A stretch of 14,663 nucleotides of DNA from Deltaproteobacteria bacterium (GCA_021323355.1 JAJONK010000097.1:1-14663), one strand, 5' to 3'; counted from the first letter of the stretch, positions 1 to 6,992 are shown. A program made the numbers and translations. The notes: generated by a model not told the origin, from the letters alone.

Positions 1-243
1 CGAGCCGGGACGATAAAAATCCTCCAGAAATATATGGCAGGCTTGAGCGAAGAGCATGTCGCGCTCTGGTACGATGATTATCGCGAAGGACTGGTGTCGT
101 TGCCTTACCCCGATGACAACGGCTTGCGCGCCGAATTGGATTTGATCAACGTGCCGCGGTCGCAGTCGCTTGCGCAGTATGTGAATAAGAGTTTCTTGGA
201 CGAGATCAAGAAGAGCGGACTGGTAGAACGGCTATACAAATAA
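1..243 (+). CDS. NitT/TauT-type ABC transporter substrate-binding protein, 3' end only
   Basis: The reading frame is open from base 1, so the gene begins upstream of the window and only its last 80 codons are present. The tail has the layout usual at the C-terminus of NitT/TauT (SsuA/THI5-like) periplasmic binding proteins. There is a helix around WYDDY, then a LPYPDDNGL segment that matches the common 'PYPS..G' motif, then a final helix ending FLDEIKKSGLVERLYK. The protein at 699-1694 ends in a similar way (RFEESGFFRSLY), which supports a shared family. The family captures small organic solutes in the periplasm and hands them to a permease; the ligand cannot be deduced from this fragment. 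The stop lies 14 bases before the next start, so the two genes probably form an operon. Confidence 0.8.
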   Translation, partial: RAGTIKILQKYMAGLSEEHVALWYDDYREGLVSLPYPDDNGLRAELDLINVPRSQSLAQYVNKSFLDEIKKSGLVERLYK

Positions 244-257
244 CGGAGGACAGAGCC

Positions 258-623
258 ATGGCTAAAATCAGACATCTCGCAATCAAAGCGGAAGATCAAG
301 AACGGACTGCAACGTTTTATAAAGAAACCTTCGGCATGAGCGAAGCCTGGCGTGGTCCGGTGCGAGAAGACGGCCACCGCGCGATCTATCTGACCGACGG
401 TTATATCAACATGGCGATCTTGCCGGCGCGCGGCGGACGTGAGGGAATCGATCACTTCGGTTTCCAGGTCGAAGATCTGGAAGGCACGCTAAAAACGGCG
501 GCGTCCACGGGCGCGAAAAGCGATTCGTACAAAAAACCGCGGGATGGTAGATTCGCCGAAATGGGCGTGCAGGATCCGGTGGGCACTCCGGTGGATGTTT
601 CTGTGCACGGCTGGAAAGCGTAA
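258..623 (+). CDS. VOC family (glyoxalase/bleomycin resistance/dioxygenase fold) protein
   Basis: This 121-residue protein has the length and pattern of a single-domain vicinal-oxygen-chelate protein with two beta-alpha-beta-beta-beta modules. Module one starts IRHLAIKAED with His6, the usual first metal ligand. It continues through FYKETFGM, the typical 'FY...LGf' helix, to the strand AIYLTDGYINMAIL. Module two starts GIDHFGFQVED with His66 and ends with FAEMGVQDPVGTPVDV, the familiar 'DPdGn.iel' strand; Glu101 is a possible further ligand. The family includes glyoxalase I, methylmalonyl-CoA epimerase and extradiol dioxygenases, and this short form cannot be assigned a substrate. The start is set by a GGAGGA ribosome-binding site 9 bases upstream. 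It follows the binding-protein gene by 14 bases, so cotranscription is likely. Confidence 0.85.
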   Translation: MAKIRHLAIKAEDQERTATFYKETFGMSEAWRGPVREDGHRAIYLTDGYINMAILPARGGREGIDHFGFQVEDLEGTLKTAASTGAKSDSYKKPRDGRFAEMGVQDPVGTPVDVSVHGWKA

Positions 624-698
624 ACACTAGCGAGGTTTATTTTGGCTATCCTTACTTTGAGCCGGAATCTATCGAGTACGCGAGATCGGTGGATCAAG

Positions 699-1694
699 AT
701 GACAAGTTCGTCGATCATTTTTCTATTTTACGTTCTCGTGATGCTTGCCTCTCCGAGCGTTGGCGCCGAACCTTCGAAGCTCCTGATCGCGCACGGCGCC
801 ATCAGCAACAACGTTGCGCCGTTGTGGATTGCCAAGGAGCAGGGCATTTTTCGCAAGTACGGCATAGAGGCGGACCTGGTATTTATCATCGCCGGGCGAG
901 CGATGCAGGCGATGCTGGCGGGACAGGTGCCGGTGGGCCTGGTCGGCGGCACCCATGTGACCAACGCCAACACTGGCGGCGGGGACTTCACAATGATCCT
1001 CGGGCTGGAGAACAAGCTCGACTACATTTTCGTAGCCAAGCCGACGATCAAAGGCGCCGAGGATTTAAAGGGCAAAAAAGTGGCGATCGGCACGCCGGCC
1101 GGCTCGGCATCTTTGGCGACATACGTGTCGCTCGACCATCTTGGGCTCGTGCCGCGGCGCGACCAAATCACGTTGTTGGGCATCGGCGGCGTGCCCGAAC
1201 GAATGGGCGCGCTCCGGTCGGGCAGTGTGGAAGCGACCAGCTTGTCTCCGGAAATCGGTCAAGTGGTGGTCAGCGAAGGCTATCGGATTTTGGTCGATCT
1301 CGGAAAAGAGGGTGTTCCGTTTCAATCGTCCGGGCTGGTCGTGCCGCGCAGCTTGATCAAAACCAATCCGCAGTTAGTCGAAAACATCGCCAAGGCCACG
1401 GTCGAAGGCGCGGCTTTTCTTCATAAGCCCGCCAATAAGGAGATTGTCTTAAGGAGCCTGGGCCGAAATTTGCGCCTTGATAAACCCGACCGGGTCGAAA
1501 AAGCTTATCAAGGATTGCTGGCAAATCTGCCGCGTCCACCCTGCCCGTCGGTGGAGGGAATCAGCGCAATGCTCAAGCTCATGGCGCAGCACGGGCTCAA
1601 TGCCAAGGCATCGCAGATTAAGCCGGAAGAAATCGCCGATTTGAGCTACTGCAAACGATTCGAGGAGAGCGGATTTTTCCGCAGCCTCTACTAA
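699..1694 (+). CDS. NitT/TauT-type ABC transporter substrate-binding protein
   Basis: This is a 331-residue exported solute-binding protein. The chosen ATG gives a classical Sec signal peptide: a short N-terminus, a hydrophobic core (IIFLFYVLVMLA) and a cleavage site after SVGA, near residue 23. A GGTGGA lies 5 bases upstream. A TTG at 642 in the same frame would add 19 residues before the signal and is less likely, although GAGG stands near it. The mature part starts KLLIAHGAISNNVAPLWIAKEQGIFRKYGIE, diagnostic of the NMT1/SsuA-type fold. It continues with DLKGKKVAIGTPAGSA and ends in a C-terminal helical region (FEESGFFRSLY). These proteins bind ligands such as nitrate, taurine, aliphatic sulfonates or thiamine precursors; the ligand here is unknown. 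No permease or ATPase gene is adjacent. It probably belongs to the same operon as the VOC gene, 75 bases upstream. Confidence 0.88.
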   Translation: MTSSSIIFLFYVLVMLASPSVGAEPSKLLIAHGAISNNVAPLWIAKEQGIFRKYGIEADLVFIIAGRAMQAMLAGQVPVGLVGGTHVTNANTGGGDFTMILGLENKLDYIFVAKPTIKGAEDLKGKKVAIGTPAGSASLATYVSLDHLGLVPRRDQITLLGIGGVPERMGALRSGSVEATSLSPEIGQVVVSEGYRILVDLGKEGVPFQSSGLVVPRSLIKTNPQLVENIAKATVEGAAFLHKPANKEIVLRSLGRNLRLDKPDRVEKAYQGLLANLPRPPCPSVEGISAMLKLMAQHGLNAKASQIKPEEIADLSYCKRFEESGFFRSLY

Positions 1695-1704
1695 CCCGGG
1701 CCTC

Positions 1705-1718
1705 ACACTTCCAAGTGT
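1705..1718. terminator. Small perfect inverted repeat between convergent genes
   Basis: ACACTT, cc, AAGTGT form a perfect inverted repeat 10 bases after the stop of the binding-protein gene, in the 105-base gap before the convergently transcribed MFS gene. There is no T-run on either side, so a terminator role is only suggested by its place. Nothing else is recognisable in this gap. Confidence 0.25.
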
Positions 1719-1799
1719 AGCGCGATCAAACCGGCGAGCCCTGTAGAGCCAGGCAATGGACGGCCTCATAGCTGTTGGAAGCTCGCAGATATCGGGCGC

Positions 1800-3050
1800 T
1801 TACGATTTATATCGCCACAATTGAGGGATGGCGATGCAAATCGCCGATATCATGATGAAGCAGAGAAGGCTGCCCAGGAGCAGCGCATTGGGTGCTCCGA
1901 CATAATGCGCCGCAACCCCCGCTAGAATTGCTCCCAGGCCGTTGGTCGCCTGTGCAAAGACCGAGATCAGACTCGAGGCCCGTCCGAGCATGCCATCGGG
2001 AGCCTGAAGTTGAACCACGGTGCGGCGGATCGCCACGCTGACCGAGTCGGTGAATCCTAAAATCAAAGTGGCGCCGACCGCCATCCAAAACCAATGGGCG
2101 ACTCCCAACAGCGCCAGGCTGCCGGCAAAGATCAGCGCCGCGGTGACCACTAAAACACCTTTGCGTCTAATATCGCCCAGCATGAGCAAGGCCAAAGAGC
2201 CGACGATTGCGCCCAGGGATGGAGCGCCGTAGAGCAGCCCTAATCCCGAGGCGCCGGTGTGAAAAACATCGGCGGCAAAGATCGGCAGAATCGGCCGGTA
2301 AAAACCCACCAGGGTGACGCCAAAATCGAGTAGAAAAAGCGACAGTATGATGCGCTGCACCCAGATGAACTCGATGCCTTCAAAAATACTCCGCAGGTTG
2401 ACCCTCCGGCGCACCCCTTCGGGCACTCCGGAAGTGCGCATCGCGCCAATCGCTATGGCCGCTGGAATCAGCACGGCGGCGGCGATGAAATAGGTCGTTG
2501 ATAAGCCGACCTGATCGATCAAGACTCCGCCGATTGCCGGTCCGAGTAGAAAGCTCATCTGGATGATAATCGTGTTGAGAGTCACTGCATTCATGAGCAA
2601 TGGGCGCGGCACCAATCGAGGAATCAACGCCGAGCGTGCCGGCCAATTAAAAACCTCCACCAGCGCGCCGAGAAATCCTAGCGTATAGACATGCCAAGCT
2701 TGCACGTTGCCGGTGACGGTAAGAATCCCTAGCAGCAGGCTAGGAATGAGTTGGATCGAAACCGTTGCAATGAGGAGCTTTTTACGATCGAAAGCGTCGG
2801 CAACCGCGCCGGCAAACAGGCCGAAAATGACGAAAGGAAAAGCTTGGAAAAAACCAGTGAGCCCCAATTGAAAAGGAGAGCCGGAAATTTCGTACACCTG
2901 ATACAGACCGGCGACATTCCGTACCTGAACCGCGACGGCATTAAAGACGCTAGCCGACCATACCAAGCGGTAATCCCGAATCAGCAGGGAGGACCAGGGG
3001 CGAATGTTGCTCGGCGGAGATGGCAACTCTATTTCGGGTGAATCAGCCAA
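1800..3050 (-). CDS. MFS transporter (MFS_3/EntS-like)
   Basis: This 416-residue integral membrane protein has about twelve hydrophobic segments, the first starting near residue 28 after a Pro-rich cytoplasmic tail. The loop between helices 2 and 3 reads GAVADAFDRKKLL (residues 81-93), the major-facilitator motif A with its Asp and basic residues. The start of the fold (LIRDYRLVWSASVFNAVA) and the NWPARSALIPRLVP segment after helix 4 resemble the MFS_3 group, which includes the enterobactin exporter EntS and drug exporters. Proton-driven efflux of a small molecule is therefore the likely activity; the substrate is unknown. The start is doubtful. The most upstream option is TTG at 3050, whose preceding codon is an in-frame TGA and which has no clear ribosome-binding site. 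A second TTG lies at codon 9. It converges on the binding-protein gene to its left. Confidence 0.87.
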   Translation of the reverse strand: MADSPEIELPSPPSNIRPWSSLLIRDYRLVWSASVFNAVAVQVRNVAGLYQVYEISGSPFQLGLTGFFQAFPFVIFGLFAGAVADAFDRKKLLIATVSIQLIPSLLLGILTVTGNVQAWHVYTLGFLGALVEVFNWPARSALIPRLVPRPLLMNAVTLNTIIIQMSFLLGPAIGGVLIDQVGLSTTYFIAAAVLIPAAIAIGAMRTSGVPEGVRRRVNLRSIFEGIEFIWVQRIILSLFLLDFGVTLVGFYRPILPIFAADVFHTGASGLGLLYGAPSLGAIVGSLALLMLGDIRRKGVLVVTAALIFAGSLALLGVAHWFWMAVGATLILGFTDSVSVAIRRTVVQLQAPDGMLGRASSLISVFAQATNGLGAILAGVAAHYVGAPNALLLGSLLCFIMISAICIAIPQLWRYKS

Positions 3051-3065
3051 TCAGTTCAGAAACCA

Positions 3066-3082
3066 GGGTGCACGGTGCACCC
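3066..3082. promoter_or_regulatory. Perfect 17-bp palindrome upstream of the MFS gene (operator candidate)
   Basis: GGGTGCAC, G, GTGCACCC is a perfect inverted repeat with 8-base arms and a one-base centre, ending 15 bases before the MFS start at 3050. On the minus strand a -10-like TATTAT lies at 3101-3096, though with no convincing -35. A transcript starting about 7 bases after it would place the palindrome over the start site and leader. That is a common position for a dimeric repressor such as those that control efflux pumps. The role is inferred from symmetry and position only. Confidence 0.45.
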
Positions 3083-3190
3083 GATAGTGCAGGGAATAAT
3101 AGGATCGGTTTGCAACTCGGATTTTGCAGTACGGTCATCTGTTGTGTCGATCAAGTGGCGAGCGCGGAGGAGCAGGCCGCTTTACGGCAT

Positions 3191-3255
3191 TTCAAATCGC
3201 AAATCTCAAATAGCAAAGCGAAATCTGAGATCTGAATATCTGAAATCTTAGATTC
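3191..3255. repeat. Low-complexity repeat with 7-base periodicity
   Basis: Four consecutive 7-base units, CAAATCG, CAAATCT, CAAATAG and CAAAGCG, fill 3193-3220. After two bases come ATCTGAG, ATCTGAAT, ATCTGAA and ATCTTAG (3223-3251). The second group is close to the reverse complement of the first (AGATTTG-like units), so the tract is both a tandem repeat and partly self-complementary. It sits in the 352-base region between the divergently placed ends of the MFS and DUF6295 genes and is far more AT-rich than its surroundings. No coding potential is evident. Confidence 0.6.
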
Positions 3256-3282
3256 CGAGCGCAGCGAGGACTTGGTCCCTTG

Positions 3283-3341
3283 TCTTCGCTCGGGAGGGCT
3301 TGCCGCTTGATCGACATGTCATTTTGGACTGCGGAATTCGG
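3283..3341 (+). repeat. Dispersed ~60-bp repeat, copy A
   Basis: This 59-base stretch matches the reverse complement of 9636-9694 at 47 of 59 positions with no gap. The best-conserved core is GGAGGGCTT, one variable base, then CCGCTTGATCG. Its right end (3317-3341) also matches 9851-9875 in the same orientation at 21 of 25 positions, ending CTGCGGAATTCGG. All three copies are non-coding, so this looks like a dispersed intergenic repeat family. Here the copy lies alone, between the 7-base repeat and the hairpin at 3355-3395. Confidence 0.65.
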
Positions 3342-3354
3342 ATTAATGTCGTCG

Positions 3355-3395
3355 GGCGGATAGGACGCAACTCTGTCTAAAGCGTCCTATCCGCC
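3355..3395 (-). terminator. Perfect 14-bp stem-loop downstream of the DUF6295-like gene
   Basis: GGCGGATAGGACGC (3355-3368) and GCGTCCTATCCGCC (3382-3395) are exactly complementary, with a 13-base loop. The stem begins 7 bases beyond the stop of the minus-strand gene at 3403, the usual place for a transcript end. There is no U-run after it in the minus direction, so it may stabilise the 3' end or act with Rho rather than as an intrinsic terminator. In the plus direction it is followed by a weak GGTTTGTTT. Confidence 0.5.
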
Positions 3396-3402
3396 GGTTT
3401 GT

Positions 3403-3696
3403 TTATCTGGAAGATGCCGCTACGCGTATGTCTTCCAATACGCCGCGCTCTTCTGCTTGCGCCAGCACCGCTTCGATGGTTTTGACCAAATTGCGCGCTC
3501 CCTCGATGGTTAACTCCACCGCCACACGCGCCGCCGGGCCCTTGGCCTCGTTCACGAAATCGATGTTGAGCGCGTGTTCCAGCGGCATGTCGTAGGGATG
3601 ATCGTAGGAGATGTTGGCCTCGCTGAGCTCGAACCAATCGCCGCCGTTCTTGCCGCGGCCTTCGATCTTCGCCTGATGAACAATCATCGTGCACAT
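3403..3696 (-). CDS. DUF6295-like small conserved protein
   Basis: This 97-residue soluble protein starts MCTMIVHQAKIEGRGK and contains GGDWFELSEANISYDHP, HALNIDFVNE and a final helical segment, VELTIEGARNLVKTIEAVLAQA. The opening 'MCTMIVHQA.IEGRGK', the 'YDHP' and the 'DFVN' motifs are what I recall of the DUF6295 family, whose function is not known. That assignment rests on memory of the pattern, not a search. No signal peptide or membrane segment is visible. The start is supported by AAGGA about 8 bases upstream and by the conserved N-terminus. It lies 105 bases downstream of the dienelactone hydrolase on the same strand, so it could be read from that gene's promoter or its own. A strong stem-loop follows the stop. 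Confidence 0.75.
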   Translation of the reverse strand: MCTMIVHQAKIEGRGKNGGDWFELSEANISYDHPYDMPLEHALNIDFVNEAKGPAARVAVELTIEGARNLVKTIEAVLAQAEERGVLEDIRVAASSR

Positions 3697-3728
3697 TTTC
3701 CATTCCTTTCAATTCACTTCGCCGCATC

Positions 3729-3759
3729 GGGCTGCTGCTATGATCCTGATCAGTAGCCC
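3729..3759. other. Inverted repeat between the hydrolase and DUF6295-like genes
   Basis: GGGCT (3729-3733) pairs with AGCCC (3755-3759), and inside it TGATC, ct, GATCA forms a second perfect repeat (3741-3752). It could be a weak terminator or attenuator in the 105-base gap between two minus-strand genes, but it has no T-run. An operator reading is equally possible. Confidence 0.25.
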
Positions 3760-3801
3760 CGAGGATGTGCGCGGCACTGTGAAGCTTTATCGAATCTTCA
3801 A

Positions 3802-4557
3802 TCAGCCCTTTAGATTTTTCTCAAGAAATGCAAGAACTTTTTTCCAACCATCAACCGCTTGCTCCTGGCGATAGGCCGGACGGTCGTAATAGAAAAAGCC
3901 ATGCCCAGCGCCATCGTAGCGGTGGAACTCGTAGTTCTTGCCATGCTTCTTCAGTTCTGCCTCGTGTTGGTTGACCTGTTCAGGAGACGGTGATTTGTCG
4001 TCGTTGCCGAAGATGCCAATCATATTGCAGGAAAGATCCTTGGTAAAATCGATGGGCGCTACAGGACGTTTAGGGGTGAGTTCTTCCTGTTTCATAACCA
4101 CGCCCCCGCCCCAGCATTCCACCAGCGCATCGAAACCTTTGAGCTTGCACGCCGCGAGAAAGCCATGCCGGCCGCCCGAGCAGGTGCCAAAAACGCCTAC
4201 CTTGCTTACGTAAGGAAGTGAACGAAGCAGATTTTTCGCGCCATCTAAATCTCCCAGGACCTGCTCGTCGGGCACTCCGCCGGCCGCGCGTACTTTTGCG
4301 CCAACATCTTCCGGGCTGCCATGGCCTTCGCGGAAATAGAGATTCGGTGAGATCGAGACGTAGCCATGATGAGCAAACTTGCGAGTGCATTCGCGATACC
4401 ACTCATCCCATCCAGGCGCGTGATGGATTAGCACCATGCCTGGAAAAGGACCCGCGCCTAAGGGACGGGCGACGTAAGCGTTGATCGCTTCACCTTTGTG
4501 CCCCTGCATCGTCATGGTCTCGGCGATCATGCCTTCATATTGATCTGTTCGGTACAT
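3802..4557 (-). CDS. Dienelactone hydrolase family protein
   Basis: This 251-residue alpha/beta-hydrolase has the dienelactone hydrolase layout. The oxyanion-hole strand is GMVLIHHAPGW (residues 40-50). The nucleophile elbow is GTCSGG, with Cys126 in place of Ser. An acidic residue follows in IFGNDDKSPSP (Asp186 or Asp187), and the catalytic His219 lies in GAGHGFFYYDRPAY. Cys-Asp-His is the triad of carboxymethylenebutenolidase, which opens dienelactone to maleylacetate in chlorocatechol breakdown. Many family members act on other esters or lactones, so the substrate is open. There is no signal peptide, so it is cytoplasmic. AGGAGG 6 bases upstream fixes the start. A -10-like TATTAA lies at 4612-4607 on the minus strand. 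No ring-cleavage dioxygenase gene is next to it, so it does not sit in an obvious catechol operon. Confidence 0.92.
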   Translation of the reverse strand: MYRTDQYEGMIAETMTMQGHKGEAINAYVARPLGAGPFPGMVLIHHAPGWDEWYRECTRKFAHHGYVSISPNLYFREGHGSPEDVGAKVRAAGGVPDEQVLGDLDGAKNLLRSLPYVSKVGVFGTCSGGRHGFLAACKLKGFDALVECWGGGVVMKQEELTPKRPVAPIDFTKDLSCNMIGIFGNDDKSPSPEQVNQHEAELKKHGKNYEFHRYDGAGHGFFYYDRPAYRQEQAVDGWKKVLAFLEKNLKG

Positions 4558-4877
4558 ATTGTCCTCCTTTAAGTCGGATATTCTTGAAAATTGCCCAGCC
4601 GTCCACTTAATACAAAAAGTATCTTTGGCGCAACTAAACCGGTAAAAAAATCTCTTGTTTTGGATGTGGAAACCCAGTAGGCTAAAAATACACTTCAGTA
4701 TGGAGCCTTCTGTAGTGACATATATCAGAGAGTTGAAGGCTTGGTCAGTCTTTCCTTGCGATTCTTACCTCGCGGACAATCCGGCCAGAGCGTGTTTTTC
4801 TTTTCATGTTCTGATTCCTGCGTTGATCAGGTTCTCAGGGTTAAAGACAGCAACAACGTTTTCCAGAGGAGGAGAAC
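4558..4877. other. 320-base divergent intergenic region and RRM gene leader
   Basis: This non-coding stretch separates the minus-strand hydrolase from the plus-strand RNA-binding protein and must hold promoters for both. A weak plus-strand candidate is TTGTTT at 4655-4660 with TAGGCT 17 bases later. It would give a leader of about 190 bases before the RRM gene. The leader contains CTGAT (4810-4814) and ATCAG (4825-4829), a possible small hairpin, and T-rich pyrimidine tracts. Long leaders are known for cold-regulated RNA-binding genes, but nothing here proves that. Confidence 0.35.
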
Positions 4878-5216
4878 ATGAGTAGTAAGATCTATGTCGG
4901 TGGATTGCCATACTCTACGACCGACGATCAGTTGCAGGAAATCTTTTCCGCCCATGGAGCTGTTGAATCGGCTCGCGTGATCACCGACAAGTTCAGCGGC
5001 CGTTCGCGCGGGTTTGGGTTTGTCGAGATGAGTTCCTCAGACGAAGCTCAGAAGGCGATCCAAGCGCTTAACGGCAGCGATCTTGGTGGCCGGACTCTGA
5101 CGGTCAACGAAGCGCGTCCCCAAGAAAGACGATCCGGCGGTGGCTTCGGTGGTGGCGGCGGTGGTGGCGGGGGCGGCGAGCGACGCGGTGGCGGCGGCGG
5201 TCGGAATCGCTGGTAA
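4878..5216 (+). CDS. RRM-domain RNA-binding protein with Gly/Arg-rich tail
   Basis: This 112-residue protein is a single RNA-recognition motif followed by a glycine-rich tail. RNP2 is IYVGGL (residues 5-10) and RNP1 is RGFGFVEM (44-51), with the aromatic residues Tyr6, Phe46 and Phe48 that stack on RNA bases. The domain ends near LTVNEARP (residue 81). Residues 86-112 are almost only Gly and Arg, ending RNRW. Stand-alone proteins of this type (Rbp) occur in cyanobacteria and in many environmental Gram-negative bacteria, often induced by cold, and are thought to act on mRNA structure or stability. AGGAGG stands 7 bases before the ATG, and the frame is confirmed by domain conservation. An intrinsic terminator follows at once, so it is a single-gene transcript. 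Confidence 0.95.
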   Translation: MSSKIYVGGLPYSTTDDQLQEIFSAHGAVESARVITDKFSGRSRGFGFVEMSSSDEAQKAIQALNGSDLGGRTLTVNEARPQERRSGGGFGGGGGGGGGGERRGGGGGRNRW

Positions 5217-5233
5217 GTTGTAAATCATCACGA

Positions 5234-5272
5234 ACCAAGGGGTGCCGGGCCGGGACACCCCCCTGGTTTTTT
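5234..5272 (+). terminator. Rho-independent terminator of the RRM gene
   Basis: The segment ACCA plus GGGGTG (5234-5244) pairs with CACCCC plus TGGT (5256-5267), leaving a small internal bulge, and the stem runs directly into TTTTTT ending at 5272. It starts 17 bases after the RRM stop. This is the clearest intrinsic terminator in the window. Confidence 0.85.
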
Positions 5273-5338
5273 CTCACCGAATTTTTCATATCCTTTCATC
5301 TTCACTGCGCTATACGTGTGCATCCTCGGCGAGACGAT

Positions 5339-6883
5339 CTATTTCGAGTTGTAGGAGGCGTGCTTTAGTTGGACCTTCTCATCGGGAGGCGGGGTCCAAA
5401 CCAGATCGGCCCGGTGAGCATAGATATCCATGCTATTCCACAACGGGATGGCCGGGGCGTCTTCTAAAATGATCCGATGAGCATCCCCGAGCAGCCTTTC
5501 TCGCTTCTTCACATCAAAGGTTTGTTGCTCCGTATCGAGAATCTCGTCGAGTTTTTGGTTGCTGTATCCCAGCACACGCTTGGTCACACCGGTCCTGAAA
5601 TACTGATGAAATAGCGCATTGGCATCGGTGAGACTGCCGCGGCCGGTCAGGTACATAGGATATTTGCCGTTTTTATAATCGGTGTTGAAGATGCTCCATT
5701 CCGGTGTTTTGAGAATCGCTTTGATGCCGACTCTAGAAAGCTGCTCGACAATCACTTGCGCGATCTCCAGGTCTTTGGGATATCTTCCCGTAGGACTGTA
5801 GTACTCGAGCTCGAACCCACTGCCAAAGCCGGCTTCTTTCAAAAGTTGCTTTGCTTTCTCGGGATCGTATGGATAAGCTTTCGCTCCGGGATCGTAGCCA
5901 AATACCTGCGGACTGAGCAGGCCGCTCAACGGATAAGCGTTTCCCTCCAAGATGTGTTTGATCAATGCCTCTCGGTCGATCGCCTGTGTGATCGCGCGAC
6001 GGACCTTCGGGTTATCCAGCGGTTTGTAAGCCGGACTCAATACCAGGAAGATAGGACGCAGGCCCTGCACCGGTTGCACCTGGAGGCGGGGATTAGACTT
6101 GAGCCGGGCTACCTCATGAGGCGGTATATTGCTGACCAGATCCGCTTGACCGGATTCCAGTGCTGCAATGCGGGCCGCATCTTCTTTAATGACTTTATAA
6201 AGAATCTCCTCGATTCTTGCAGGCGGTCCCCAGTAATTTTCATGGCGGCGCATGACGAAATTGCCGGAACGTTCCCAACTGACAAATTTAAATGGGCCGG
6301 TCCCGATTGGCGGACTGTCTGCCTCTCCCATCTTCTCAGCCACCTGCTGCTTCATGATCACACGGTTGTTCAGATCTTCCAGAGCCGTGGCGTCGGCTTT
6401 TTTGAGTGTCAGGACAAAACTGAACTCATCCGGTAACTCCATTTCCTTGATGTTCTGTAAGCTTGGCGCCACCAGGCTCTGCTTGTCGGTGATCATTCGC
6501 TTTAAGGAAGCGATGACGTCCTTGCTGCTAAATGGAGTTCCGTCGTGAAAACGAACGCCTTTGCGGACGGTGAAATGCAGCTTGTTGCCTTTGACGGTCC
6601 AGGATTCAGCCAGGATCCCCCTGTATTCACGCTTGTCATAATCGAAGTCAATCAGCGTTTCCATCACGGATCCCCAGACTCCCTGAATCGGTGAGGTGGT
6701 TACCGCGTACGGGTTCATGGAATAAACGCCGACCCCGTGAGCGACGGTGACCCGGTTCTTGTTCAGGGACTGGGCTTCGGCACTGGGTGAAACGGCATGG
6801 AAGCGTGAGAAGGAGAGGACTGCCCCGGCGGCGGCCGACTTTTGGATGAATTCCCTCCGGCTCCAAGATTTTTTCATGCTCAC
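5339..6883 (-). CDS. ABC transporter substrate-binding protein, family 5 (peptide/nickel type), Tat-exported
   Basis: This 514-residue protein has the length of DppA/OppA/NikA-type binding proteins. The N-terminus contains SRREFIQK (residues 8-15), a twin-arginine motif, then a moderately hydrophobic stretch and a cleavage-like region around AEAQ. Family hallmarks include the early WGSVMETLIDFDYDKREYRGILAESW, then FTVRKGVRFHDGTPFSSKDV (the 'l..gvkFhDGtpfta.DV' signature), and the VRRAITQAIDREALI segment. The family delivers oligopeptides, nickel, opines or other solutes to a permease; the ligand is not predictable here, and no permease or ATPase gene is nearby. The GTG start has GGAG 6 bases upstream; an ATG two codons later is the alternative. 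The gene is transcribed divergently from the MmgE/PrpD gene, with a good promoter at 6957-6985. Confidence 0.92.
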   Translation of the reverse strand: MSMKKSWSRREFIQKSAAAGAVLSFSRFHAVSPSAEAQSLNKNRVTVAHGVGVYSMNPYAVTTSPIQGVWGSVMETLIDFDYDKREYRGILAESWTVKGNKLHFTVRKGVRFHDGTPFSSKDVIASLKRMITDKQSLVAPSLQNIKEMELPDEFSFVLTLKKADATALEDLNNRVIMKQQVAEKMGEADSPPIGTGPFKFVSWERSGNFVMRRHENYWGPPARIEEILYKVIKEDAARIAALESGQADLVSNIPPHEVARLKSNPRLQVQPVQGLRPIFLVLSPAYKPLDNPKVRRAITQAIDREALIKHILEGNAYPLSGLLSPQVFGYDPGAKAYPYDPEKAKQLLKEAGFGSGFELEYYSPTGRYPKDLEIAQVIVEQLSRVGIKAILKTPEWSIFNTDYKNGKYPMYLTGRGSLTDANALFHQYFRTGVTKRVLGYSNQKLDEILDTEQQTFDVKKRERLLGDAHRIILEDAPAIPLWNSMDIYAHRADLVWTPPPDEKVQLKHASYNSK

Positions 6884-6956
6884 AGAAATCTCCTTTGTTG
6901 AGGCGCCACGCCTTCAGTTAAGATCTGCCGAGCGAATAGAGGAAACTACATCACGG

Positions 6957-6985
6957 CTATAACGCATCTGATCAAATAGTGTCAA
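6957..6985 (-). promoter_or_regulatory. Sigma-70-type promoter for the family 5 binding protein
   Basis: Read on the minus strand, a perfect -35 TTGACA (6985-6980) is followed after 17 bases by TTATAG (6962-6957), or after 18 bases by TATAGC. It points at the GTG start at 6883, giving a leader of about 65 bases. Its -35 faces the -35 of the opposite promoter, 7 bases away. Confidence 0.6.
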
Positions 6986-6992
6986 CGTGTTC

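Noticed and set aside
3191..3255. The periodic tract as a CRISPR array
   Set aside because: Units are 7 bases with no spacers, far too short for CRISPR repeats, and no cas gene is present.
4655..4885. A 76-codon plus-strand frame before the RRM gene
   Set aside because: No ribosome-binding site, no recognisable motif, and it overlaps the RRM start out of frame; the region reads better as a leader.
5756..6436. A 226-codon plus-strand frame inside the family 5 binding protein
   Set aside because: It is antisense to a gene with unmistakable family motifs and has no ribosome-binding site or domain signature.
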